From DASVEE01 sp036399695 (GTDB taxonomy: Bacteria > Acidobacteriota > Thermoanaerobaculia > Gp7-AA8): a stretch of DNA of 21,332 nt. The translations under genes and the position numbers were made by a program. The notes beneath the pieces are model-generated. The model was not told the origin of the DNA. It saw only the letters and a program-made list of their open reading frames with translations, and ran no database searches. The DNA lies in contig DASWMP010000066.1 in assembly GCA_036399695.1 (NCBI GenBank), forward strand, positions 1-21,332, in the 5' to 3' direction. Of the stretch, positions 6,744 through 14,208 are shown piece by piece. The number at the start of each line of letters is the position of its first letter. Within the stretch, counting starts at the first letter, position 1.

Positions 6744-9700
6744 ATGAGCAAGCTTTTCGTTTCGCACAGCACGAAAGACGACGATTTCGTGCGCGAGCTG
6801 CGACAAGCGCTGGGCGATCTCGGGCAGGACGTCTGGATCGATTCGCGCGAATTGCGCGGCGGGGATTTGCTCTGGCCCGTAATCCAGCAGGCCATTGAGC
6901 AAGCGTCGGCTTTCGCCGTGGTCGTCAGCCCCGATGCGTTTCAGTCGGATTGGGTGTGGAAGGAGCTGAGCTACGCGCTGGAGGTGCAGAAGCAGCGTGG
7001 CCGAGCTGTGTATCCGGTCATTCCGCTCTTGCTCAACGATACGAACCTCGGCGTGCTGAAAAGGGAATTCAGCGAGGAGCCGAAATCTATTCGCGTGAGC
7101 AGTGAGGCAGGAGCCATCGGCGCTGCACTGCGCGATATCCTCGTCGCGATGGGCCGAGAGCTTCCGGCTGATGTGAAGCCAACGCCGCAGCCGAAGGCGG
7201 CGCCGCTCGAAGAGCTGGTGCTGGAGCTCACCGACCTGAAGTTCGTCGAAAAGGGCCGCGCATCTGCCAGCGCACGGCTGGTCTATGAGCCTGCCACGCC
7301 GGCGCAGCCGCACGTCCACAGCGCCCGTTGGCGCTTGACCGCTCCGATCGGACCGATCGAGACGGAGGAAGTGCGGTGGTACCTCGAAAAATACGCGGTG
7401 TGGCCGAGCCACTATTTCCGGGAGCGTGCGCGCAAGGTGGAAGAGAACCTGGTGCAATGGGGAAAACTCCTGCACGAGGCGGCGCTGCCGCCCGCGCATA
7501 CGGTGGCCGTCATGCAGGCCTGGGCTCGAATCACCGGTAATGCCGGCCGCCGCTTCTCCATCGAGGTCGATTCAACCGTGGAAGCGGGGGCCTTCTCAGT
7601 CGACACCGAGGCCGCTGCCGAATGCGCCACGCTGTTGCTCGGCCTGCCGTGGGAACTGCTGCACGACGGCCATACTTTTCTGTTCCAGGGCGGAAAGCCC
7701 GTTCGCGTGCGCCGGCGTCTGCCGAACACGCGTCCGCTCGAGGTGCCGGTCGTCGCCACCCCCATTCGCATCCTGCTCGTGACGGCGCGCCCGGAAGATG
7801 ACGCCTGCAGCTATCTCGATCATCGAGCCAGCGCACTGCCGCTGGTGGAGGCGATGGAGGCGCTCGGAGGCAGGGTACTCATTCAGGTGCTCGACCCGCC
7901 GACCCTGCCCGCGCTGCGCGAGGAGCTCGACCGCGTCCGGCGTGCCAGCACGCCGTATCACGTCGTACACTTTGACGGGCATGGTGTCTACGACCGTCGC
8001 GCCGGTCTGGGCGCGCTCTGCTTCGAGGACCCGCTGGACGCGGGCAAGCTCGAGCAACGCCGCCACATTACCGTCGACACCACCAAACTCGGACCGCTGC
8101 TCAGCGAGCACCGCATCCCCCTGGTCTTCCTTGAAGCCTGCCAGACCGCGCAGGCGGAGAAGGCCTCCGGCTCCGTCGCCTCGGAGTTGCTGAAGGTGGG
8201 AGTGGCCTCGGTCGTGGCCATGAGCCACAGCGTGCTGGTGGAGACCGCGCGCCGCTTCGTCGAGAAATTTTACGAAGCACTGGCGGACGGCGCACGCGTC
8301 GGCGACGCCATGCTCGAAGGGCAGCGCGCGCTGAAGGACGACAACTTCCGCGGCACGATCTTCGGCGCGGGCGAGCTGCGCCTCGAAGACTGGTTCGTGC
8401 CGGTGCTGTTTCAGGAGAAGGAAGACCCGCAGCTCTTCCTCACGGTCTCCTCGGCGCAGGAAGAAGCGGATCTGCGGAAGGCGCTCGCCAATCGTCTCGG
8501 CGAACTGCCCCCGGAACCGCAGACAGGCTTCATCGGCCGCAGCCGCGACCTGCTCGCCCTGCAACGGCTGCTGCGTTCGAACGGAAAGGCGCGTTACGCC
8601 GTGGTGCGCGGACAGGGCGGGGAAGGGAAGACCGCGCTGGCGGCGGAATTCGCCCGCTGGATGGTGCGCTCCCACCAGATCCGCCGCGCGGTGTTCGTCT
8701 CGGTGGAGACACTCAGCAGTCGTAACGCGGTGCTTGATGTCATCGGCCGGCAGCTCGTACACCGCTATTCCGTAGCTACGTTCGAAGACTTCGAACAAGC
8801 CATCCTGCCGGTAGAGCGTGCGCTCATGGAGCAGTCCACGCTGGTTGTCATCGACAACATGGAGAGCATCCTCCTCCCGCCGTACGTGGAGACGCCGGAG
8901 GCACTCTCCGAGGACGCGCGGGAAGCGCTGGACGCGATCCTCGGCCTTTGTCAAAGGCTAAACGCGAAGGGCGAGACGCGGCTCGTCTTCACCAGCCGTG
9001 AAGCCTTACCGGCGCCGTTCGATGACGAGCGAAACCGGCGCGAGTTGCACCGGCTCGATCGTGAGGACGCCGTCAAGCTGGTCGAGCGGGTGCTCAATCA
9101 AGGAGCTGAGGGTGCGGGCGCGGCTGCGGATGCCGCACGGGAGTCGATCGAGCAACTGGTCGACGCCGTCCATGGCCACGCGCGCACGCTGGCGCTGCTG
9201 GCTCCGGCGCTGCGCAGCCGCGGCGTGGAGGCCACCCGTGCCTCGCTCGTGGAGTTGATGGAGGAGATGGAGCGGAAGTTCCCTGGCAACTGCGAAAAGT
9301 CGCTCTTTGCCAGCGTCGAGCTATCACTCCAACGCATGTCGACTGCGAATCGGGCGAGGGCGAGCGTGTTGAGCGTCTTTCAGGGCGGCGTTGACCTCGA
9401 CATGCTGCGCGCAATGATGGAGTGGGAAAAAGCGGATGTCGTCGCTCTGGCGGAAGAACTGGTTGAGACAGGGCTGGCAACGCCCGATCCCTATAACCAT
9501 CTCACGCTCAATCCTGCGCTGGGCCCGTACCTGCGTACGCAGACCGACGCCACGGAAAACGAATCGCTAAGGGGACTCTGGGCAGAACGGATGAGCGCGT
9601 ATGTCGAGCGTCTGACGCTGGAACGCAATCGCAATGCTGCGGTTGTAGCGACGTTGACGATACTGGAACTCCCGAATCTGTTTGCGCTCCTCGAACGCGT

Positions 9701-11132
9701 ATATGGGAGCGGTGACGTAGAGGCCACGATTGATCTCGCCACCTCACTGCACTCGCTGCTGTACGAATTACGTAAGCCGCGCCTTCTCGACCGTGTGGCG
9801 GAGGTTCGAGATGCCGCTGCGGCTGCGCTGGATGAGACGTGGACGCACGCTCGATTCCAAGCGATGCGTGCCAGCGTCGAACAGCTGCTCGACCGCGGTC
9901 GGTTGGGGGATGCCATGCACGCTGCGCAGGAGTTGCAGCGTCGCGCCCAGTTAGCAGGTGCAGAAGCCTATGAAGACGCCGACTTCAGTCTGGCCGCCGC
10001 CTGCATCCTCTTGGCGAGGGTCTCGCGGATGGCCGGTAAACCGGAGCAGGCCTTGCCTCTGGTGGATGAAGCGCAACGTGGATTCGAAGCTGTCGAGCGT
10101 GATGAGCCAGGTCGCGGCGCTGAGAGGATGGCCTCGGTCTGCGTCGCCGAACGTGCGGATTGTCTCGCGGCATTGGGCCGGTTGGACGAAGCGGCTGCCG
10201 CTTATGAGGAAAGTATTCGCCGCGCGGAAAACAGGCGTGATGACCGCAGCATTGCTGTTTTGATAGGACAGTTGGGAACAGTTCGCTTGAGGCAGCGACG
10301 GTATCAAGAAGCGCTCTATGCTTTTGCTGAAGCACGCGAGAAATTCATGGGACTGGACGAACCCGGATCAGTTGCCAGGTACTGGTATATGGCTGGTGTG
10401 GCGTACCAGGAAGCGGGACATCTCGAAGCGGCGGAGGATACCTACCGTGAGTCCCTCGCGCTCCAAGTCCGTCTGGAAAATGCAAGTGGACAGGCGGCCA
10501 CGCTGGGGCAACTAGGAATTCTATATGCCTCCAGCGCCAGCTCGTCAGAGCGAGCAGTTGCTTTTCTCGAACAAGCAGCGGACAAGTACGCGGCATTGGG
10601 TGACGAGGTGAACGAAGGCCGCACAAGAAACAATCTGGCGAATGCGTTTCTAAGGTTGGGTCGCTTTGAAGAAGCGCGACGGGAAGTTCAGAGGGCAATT
10701 GAAAGCGACGCTCAGTTCGGTCACGCTGCTGAGCCCTGGAAAAGTTGGGCGGTGCTTGCCAACATCGAAATCTCAGCCGCGAACAGTGCTATGGCAGCCG
10801 CCGCTAAACGCAAGGCAGTGGAACACTACCTAGCCTATCGACGTGACGGTGGTGAGAACCACTACGGCGACGGTCGCCTCAGCGCCGCTGTCACCGAGGC
10901 GCTGCTGACCGGCGGGCCTGCGGCAGCGACAGCACTCCTTGAGAAACAGACCGTGGATCCGGAGCTCCCGGCGAACGCGCGTCAGTTCATTCAGACCCTT
11001 TTAGACGTCGTCGTCGGCAGCCGCGACCACGCGCTCGCCGACTCGCCTGATCTCCACTACAGGATGGCTGCCGAAATTCTCTTGCTCATCGAAAAGCTCG
11101 AGAAGAGCGACGCACCATCGGCACAGCAGTGA
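6744..11132 (+). CDS. TIR-CHAT-STAND NTPase-TPR protein, putative defence sensor/effector
   Basis: A 1462-residue multidomain protein. TIR domain at 1-135 (MSKLFVSHSTKDDDFV start) with WVWKE at 70-74, matching the WxxxE NADase motif, Glu74 being the putative catalytic residue. CHAT caspase-like region at about 150-555: LPWELLHDG at 301-309, catalytic-type His413 in HFDGHG and Cys466 in LEACQTA. STAND/NB-ARC-like NTPase at about 593-930: Walker A GQGGEGKT 623-630, Walker B LVVIDN 700-705, FTSRE 749-753, HGHARTLALL 810-819 in the GLPLA position, winged-helix-like SVFQGGVDLDML from 877. TPR-like repeats from about 1040 to the end. Known family logic is that the TPRs sense a trigger, the NTPase oligomerises and the effectors fire; the antiphage role is inference. 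All key residues are intact. The 3' half is lower in GC (50-58 % in three counted samples). AGGAG at 6721-6725 is far from ATG 6744, but the TIR domain needs this start. Confidence 0.93.
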   Translation: MSKLFVSHSTKDDDFVRELRQALGDLGQDVWIDSRELRGGDLLWPVIQQAIEQASAFAVVVSPDAFQSDWVWKELSYALEVQKQRGRAVYPVIPLLLNDTNLGVLKREFSEEPKSIRVSSEAGAIGAALRDILVAMGRELPADVKPTPQPKAAPLEELVLELTDLKFVEKGRASASARLVYEPATPAQPHVHSARWRLTAPIGPIETEEVRWYLEKYAVWPSHYFRERARKVEENLVQWGKLLHEAALPPAHTVAVMQAWARITGNAGRRFSIEVDSTVEAGAFSVDTEAAAECATLLLGLPWELLHDGHTFLFQGGKPVRVRRRLPNTRPLEVPVVATPIRILLVTARPEDDACSYLDHRASALPLVEAMEALGGRVLIQVLDPPTLPALREELDRVRRASTPYHVVHFDGHGVYDRRAGLGALCFEDPLDAGKLEQRRHITVDTTKLGPLLSEHRIPLVFLEACQTAQAEKASGSVASELLKVGVASVVAMSHSVLVETARRFVEKFYEALADGARVGDAMLEGQRALKDDNFRGTIFGAGELRLEDWFVPVLFQEKEDPQLFLTVSSAQEEADLRKALANRLGELPPEPQTGFIGRSRDLLALQRLLRSNGKARYAVVRGQGGEGKTALAAEFARWMVRSHQIRRAVFVSVETLSSRNAVLDVIGRQLVHRYSVATFEDFEQAILPVERALMEQSTLVVIDNMESILLPPYVETPEALSEDAREALDAILGLCQRLNAKGETRLVFTSREALPAPFDDERNRRELHRLDREDAVKLVERVLNQGAEGAGAAADAARESIEQLVDAVHGHARTLALLAPALRSRGVEATRASLVELMEEMERKFPGNCEKSLFASVELSLQRMSTANRARASVLSVFQGGVDLDMLRAMMEWEKADVVALAEELVETGLATPDPYNHLTLNPALGPYLRTQTDATENESLRGLWAERMSAYVERLTLERNRNAAVVATLTILELPNLFALLERVYGSGDVEATIDLATSLHSLLYELRKPRLLDRVAEVRDAAAAALDETWTHARFQAMRASVEQLLDRGRLGDAMHAAQELQRRAQLAGAEAYEDADFSLAAACILLARVSRMAGKPEQALPLVDEAQRGFEAVERDEPGRGAERMASVCVAERADCLAALGRLDEAAAAYEESIRRAENRRDDRSIAVLIGQLGTVRLRQRRYQEALYAFAEAREKFMGLDEPGSVARYWYMAGVAYQEAGHLEAAEDTYRESLALQVRLENASGQAATLGQLGILYASSASSSERAVAFLEQAADKYAALGDEVNEGRTRNNLANAFLRLGRFEEARREVQRAIESDAQFGHAAEPWKSWAVLANIEISAANSAMAAAAKRKAVEHYLAYRRDGGENHYGDGRLSAAVTEALLTGGPAAATALLEKQTVDPELPANARQFIQTLLDVVVGSRDHALADSPDLHYRMAAEILLLIEKLEKSDAPSAQQ

Positions 11133-11678
11133 AGGTCCTGTGTACCGGTGGGTCGGTTGCACGAAGGCGCCGGTCCCGTCGCAACGATCGCTCGGTTCGG
11201 CGGGATCGATCCCGTCGAACCGACCGTAAAGATCTGTTCCGCGGACACAAAGGTCCCGTCGATTGAACAGAAAGGTGTGGTTCACCGACCGGAAAGGTCG
11301 GTTCCGCGGACACAAGAGCGCCGTCGATTGGACAGAAAGGTCCGGTTTACTAACGGCGAGGCCCCGTTCACCGGACACCAAATGCCGTCGATTGACCAGA
11401 AAGGCCGGGTTCACCGACCGCAAGGTCACGTTCCGCGGACATAAAGTCGCGTCGGTGGAGCAGAAAGGTGTAGTTCCTCGACCGCAAGGGTCTCTGGCGC
11501 GCAGGCAAACGCGCCTGCACCTCGAGGCAACGGTCCGCAACGGTCCGTCCGGGAACGCGACGGTTCGCGCCGGACTAACCTGTCGCGGCTCCAGGAACGA
11601 TCTCGGAGTGCGGTGGCGGAGGAGGCGGCTTTATGCCTCCGTAGCTACCGCTCTGTTACACGTGTAGAAGAGCGGTAG
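11133..11678. other. 546-base non-coding gap rich in repeats
   Basis: Between two convergent genes (TIR-CHAT and cysteine desulfurase). It contains a degenerate 64-65-base tandem array (11212 to about 11500), short ACGGTCCG/ACGGTTCG repeats around 11528-11568, and the left part of a 129-base palindrome (from 11598). Open frames on both strands across it are products of the repeats; the unit length is not a multiple of three, which argues against a coding role. Confidence 0.7.
11212..11500. repeat. Degenerate 64-65-base tandem repeat, about 4.5 units
   Basis: Units begin with CCGTCGATTG at 11256, 11321 and 11385, and a diverged GCGTCGGTGG at 11449 (spacings 65, 64, 64). A shortened unit starts at 11212 (44 bases before the next). 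Each unit contains CAGAAAGG about 13 bases in; most have TTCACCGACCG in the middle and TTCCGCGGACA near the end. The unit at 11256 can form a hairpin from ACCGACC and GGTCGGT. A further partial unit may lie at about 11170-11211. Confidence 0.85.
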
Positions 11679-11726
11679 CTACGGAGGCGAAAAGCCTGCC
11701 TCCTCCGCCACCGCACTCCGAGATCG
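11598..11726. repeat. 129-base palindrome overlapping the desulfurase 3' end
   Basis: The left arm 11598-11654 and right arm 11669-11726 are reverse complements apart from a small difference near 11625-11635 and 11683-11695. The 14-base centre contains TACACGTGTA, so pairing continues almost to the middle. The right arm contains the last codons and stop of the minus-strand cysteine desulfurase. It could act as a terminator hairpin for both converging genes, but its length is far more than a terminator needs. Confidence 0.9.
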
Positions 11727-12839
11727 AGATAGACCGGCGATGATGTCGACCGCCTGCTCGATCTCCTCCGCGGTGGTGGAGCGGGAGAGGGAAAAGCGCA
11801 CCGCTCCCATGGCCACGTGCAGCGGTTTGCGCATGGCTTTCATGGTGGCGCTGGCCTCGACGTTTCCGGAGTGACAGGCGGCGCCGGCCGAGGCGCAGAC
11901 GCCGGCCGCGTCCAGCGCGCGGACGAGGGCATCGGCCTGGATGCCGTGAAAGGAGATGTTCGCGGTGTTGCCGAGGCGGGGCTGGGTGCCGCCGTTGACG
12001 GAGACCTCGGACAAACGGCGCAGCACCTCGCTCTCAAAGCGGTCGCGGAGGGCGCGGACGGTGTCGTACGCCAGCGCCGTGTCGCGGGCCATGCGCGAGG
12101 CGACGCCGAGGGCGACGATCGAGGGGACGGGCTCGGTGCCGGAGCGGAGGCCGAGCTCCTGGCCGCCGCCGTACCAGAGCGGGCGAAGGGAGAGGCCTTT
12201 TCGAATCGCCAGCGCTCCGACGCCTTTTGGGGCGTGGAACTTGTGGCCCGAGATGGTCAGGAGATCGGCGCCGAGGCGGTGCATGGCCAGCGGGACCTTG
12301 CCGGCGGCCTGCACGGCGTCGACGTGCAGCAGGGCGCCGCGGGCGTGCGCCATGGCGGCGATCTCGGCGATCGGGTGCAGCACGCCGGTCTCGTTCTGCG
12401 CGAGCATGACGGAGACGAGCAGCGTCGTGTCGTCGATGGCTTCGCGCATCGCGTCGAGGTCGATCGCGCCCTCTTCGTCGACCGGAACGATGGCCAGCTC
12501 GATCTGACCGGCGGCTTCGACGGCGCGCAGCAGCGTGAGCACGGACGGATGCTCGACCGACGTCGCCACGACCTTGCGTCGCGACGGAGCCGCATCCAGC
12601 AATCCGCGGATGACCATGGCGTTGCCTTCGGTGCCGCAGCTCGTGAAGATCACTTCGGAGGGCTCGCAGCCGATCAGTGCGGCGACGTCGAGACGGGCGG
12701 CTTCGATGCCGTCGTGAGCGCGCCGGCCGAGGGAGTGGAGCGAGTGGGGGTTGCCGTAGAGCTCGCGGTAGTAGGGAGTCATCGCCGCGAGGACTTCATC
12801 GGCGACGCGCGTGGTGGCGTTGTTGTCGAGGTAAATCAC
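11679..12839 (-). CDS. Cysteine desulfurase, NifS/IscS family
   Basis: PLP enzyme that takes sulfur from cysteine as a persulfide for Fe-S cluster assembly and other sulfur uses. 386 aa from GTG 12839. The N-terminus IYLDNNATT is the family hallmark. PLP-site residues: CGTEGN (68-73), His97 (SVEHPS), Asp174 (HVDAVQ) and the Schiff-base lysine Lys200 (SGHKFHAPKG). The persulfide cysteine is Cys322 in SAGAACHSG, in a short loop typical of the NifS/IscS group (class I). The frame stays open upstream to an ATG at 12902, but the extra 21 residues look non-native, so GTG is preferred with moderate certainty. The last 16 residues or so (SRSRSAVAEEAGFSPP) are encoded inside the 129-base palindrome. 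No iscU or iscR is adjacent; the nearest genes on the same strand are a ferritin-like gene and nuo genes. Confidence 0.92.
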   Translation of the reverse strand: MIYLDNNATTRVADEVLAAMTPYYRELYGNPHSLHSLGRRAHDGIEAARLDVAALIGCEPSEVIFTSCGTEGNAMVIRGLLDAAPSRRKVVATSVEHPSVLTLLRAVEAAGQIELAIVPVDEEGAIDLDAMREAIDDTTLLVSVMLAQNETGVLHPIAEIAAMAHARGALLHVDAVQAAGKVPLAMHRLGADLLTISGHKFHAPKGVGALAIRKGLSLRPLWYGGGQELGLRSGTEPVPSIVALGVASRMARDTALAYDTVRALRDRFESEVLRRLSEVSVNGGTQPRLGNTANISFHGIQADALVRALDAAGVCASAGAACHSGNVEASATMKAMRKPLHVAMGAVRFSLSRSTTAEEIEQAVDIIAGLSRSRSAVAEEAGFSPP

Positions 12840-13032
12840 GCCGCAAAAGATAGAGGCGGATGGCTGCCACGCGCAACCATCCGCCTGCTGTCTCTCTCTC
12901 ACTACAACACGCTGCCGGAGAACGACGGTGTGTTATGTGACGTAGTGTAGGCAGCAGGCATCAGGACGCGATACGGGCGAGCGTGAAAAAAGAGTGATTC
13001 GCAGTGACGGCGCTAAATGCCACTTCACGCGG

Positions 13033-13065
13033 CACCGGACAGACAAGAGTGTCTGTCCTACATTA
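13033..13065. repeat. Single-arm copy of the 6583-6658 palindrome
   Basis: CACCGGACAGACAAGAGTGT and the following 13 bases match 6625-6657 with only two differences (AAGAG for AGGAG, and the last base pair region). The copy ends inside the stop codon of the minus-strand ferritin-like gene. Only one arm is present, but the arm itself folds (GGACAGACA with TGTCTGTCC), so it can act as a hairpin after that stop. The rest of 12840-13062 shows nothing else recognisable. Confidence 0.8.
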
Positions 13066-13524
13066 CATGTCGAGGAGAAAGCGGTCCGGCTCCGCGGTCG
13101 AGTCGTACTCGCTCTGCAGGTCGGTCTTGTGCTTCCACTCCATCTCGGCCAGCTCCATGAAGAGGCGGCCGAGCTCCGTGGAGGCCGGCACCCGTTCGGC
13201 CATGAAGCGGAAGTAGCTCTCCGAATCGCGCTCGCGCTCGAGGGCGTGCTTGAGGGCGCGGCTCAGGTCGAGGTTCATCAGATCGGCCGGCAGCTCGAGG
13301 TTCACCGGCTCGGGTGGGGGAGGCTGGACGCCGACCGCCTCGTAATACTTACGCTCCAGCTTCGCGCGATGAACCAGCTCGGCGTCGGAGAGCTGCAGCA
13401 TCCGTTTGCGCACGTCGGGCGTCGACGCGCGCTCTGCCAGCTTCTGGTAGTAAACGCGCGTTTCGACTTCCGACTGGATGGCGTTACGCAGGACTTCTTC
13501 GACGGTCGTCTCGAGCGGCTTCAT
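13063..13524 (-). CDS. Ferritin-like (rubrerythrin-type) di-iron domain protein
   Basis: A 153-aa protein of the ferritin-like superfamily, probably binding two iron atoms in a four-helix bundle. Two ExxH pairs are visible: Glu49/His52 (DAELVHR) and Glu129/His132 (EMEWKHK). Bridging or terminal glutamates in the other two helices are probably Glu19 or Glu21 (SEVETRVYY) and Glu98 or Glu102 (RERDSESYFRF). A Pro-rich linker (about 68-74) separates the two helical pairs. There is no C-terminal rubredoxin domain, so it is not a full rubrerythrin. A role in peroxide reduction or iron handling is inference. It starts 33 bases after the nuoI stop on the same strand and is probably cotranscribed with the nuo genes. 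Confidence 0.82.
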   Translation of the reverse strand: MKPLETTVEEVLRNAIQSEVETRVYYQKLAERASTPDVRKRMLQLSDAELVHRAKLERKYYEAVGVQPPPPEPVNLELPADLMNLDLSRALKHALERERDSESYFRFMAERVPASTELGRLFMELAEMEWKHKTDLQSEYDSTAEPDRFLLDM

Positions 13525-13557
13525 TTGGGGACCCGCCGCGATGATAACGCGGTGGCA

Positions 13558-14208
13558 CTACGTGCCGCGATAAACATCCGGATTCGGCGGGGCGGTGTCC
13601 TCGAACGGTGCCTCGCGCAGTTCCTGACCGTGTCCCGTACCGCCGGCCGTGCCTTCCTTCTTCACGGAGCCGTAATACGGGCGCCAGCCCATCGGTCCGA
13701 CCGGGAAGTTGGGCGGCACCACGAGATCGCGCAGGCCGACCACGGCGCGGGCGCGGGTGTCGATGGCCATCTCGTAGTCGCGCGTCATGTAGATCGCATC
13801 CTCGGGACAGGCATCGACGCAGTAGCCGCAGAAGACGCAGCGCAGCAGGTCGATGTCGTAGCGCACCGGGAACTTCTCGCGCGTGCGCTCGTCCTCGCCC
13901 GCCTCGATCGTGATGCACTCGGCCGGGCAGGCCGTCGAGCACATGTAGCAGGCCACGCAGCGCGTCGTGCCGTCCTCGCGCGTCGTCAGGATGTGGCGTC
14001 CGCGGAAGCGCTCCGAATAGACGCGCTTCACTTCCGGATAGGAGATGGTCGGGAGCTTCTTGATGTTGAACAGGTTCGTCAGCAGGTGCTTGAGCGTCGT
14101 GATCATGCCGCCCAGCACCTGCGGCAGGTACAAGCGCTGCGAGGCCGACAGGTGAGGACGCTCGACCTTGACGACGCCTTCGGAAACCCGGGTGATGATC
14201 GGAGGCAT
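13558..14208 (-). CDS. nuoI: NADH-quinone oxidoreductase subunit I
   Basis: Peripheral-arm subunit of respiratory complex I carrying clusters N6a and N6b, 216 aa. Two ferredoxin-type 4Fe-4S motifs are complete: Cys84, Cys87, Cys90, Cys94 (CVACYMCSTACP) and Cys124, Cys127, Cys130, Cys134 (CVFCGYCVDACP). An amphipathic N-terminal helix (about 28-48) would lie on the membrane arm. The C-terminal 40 residues are Gly-rich and extend beyond the conserved core. ATG 14208 overlaps the nuoCD TAA by one base, so translation is coupled. NuoH, usually encoded next to it, is absent here. Confidence 0.96.
   Translation of the reverse strand: MPPIITRVSEGVVKVERPHLSASQRLYLPQVLGGMITTLKHLLTNLFNIKKLPTISYPEVKRVYSERFRGRHILTTREDGTTRCVACYMCSTACPAECITIEAGEDERTREKFPVRYDIDLLRCVFCGYCVDACPEDAIYMTRDYEMAIDTRARAVVGLRDLVVPPNFPVGPMGWRPYYGSVKKEGTAGGTGHGQELREAPFEDTAPPNPDVYRGT

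Noticed and set aside
5982..7499. 505-residue minus-strand frame over the deformylase and TIR region
   Set aside because: It crosses the 76-base palindrome and the starts of two clear genes; shadow frame.
11212..11500. CRISPR array
   Set aside because: The 64-65-base units are similar along their whole length, with no conserved short repeat separated by unique spacers, and no cas genes are nearby.
11148..11667. Small proteins encoded in the repeat array on either strand
   Set aside because: Unit length is not a multiple of three, frames shift between units, and no start with a ribosome binding site is seen.
6583..11726. Insertion sequence or integrative element carrying the TIR-CHAT gene
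   Set aside because: No transposase, integrase, tRNA attachment site or target-site duplication is visible; the two flanking palindromes are different from each other, so they are not terminal inverted repeats of one element.
11817..12950. 377-residue plus-strand frame opposite the cysteine desulfurase
   Set aside because: Shadow frame; the minus strand has a complete set of desulfurase motifs.
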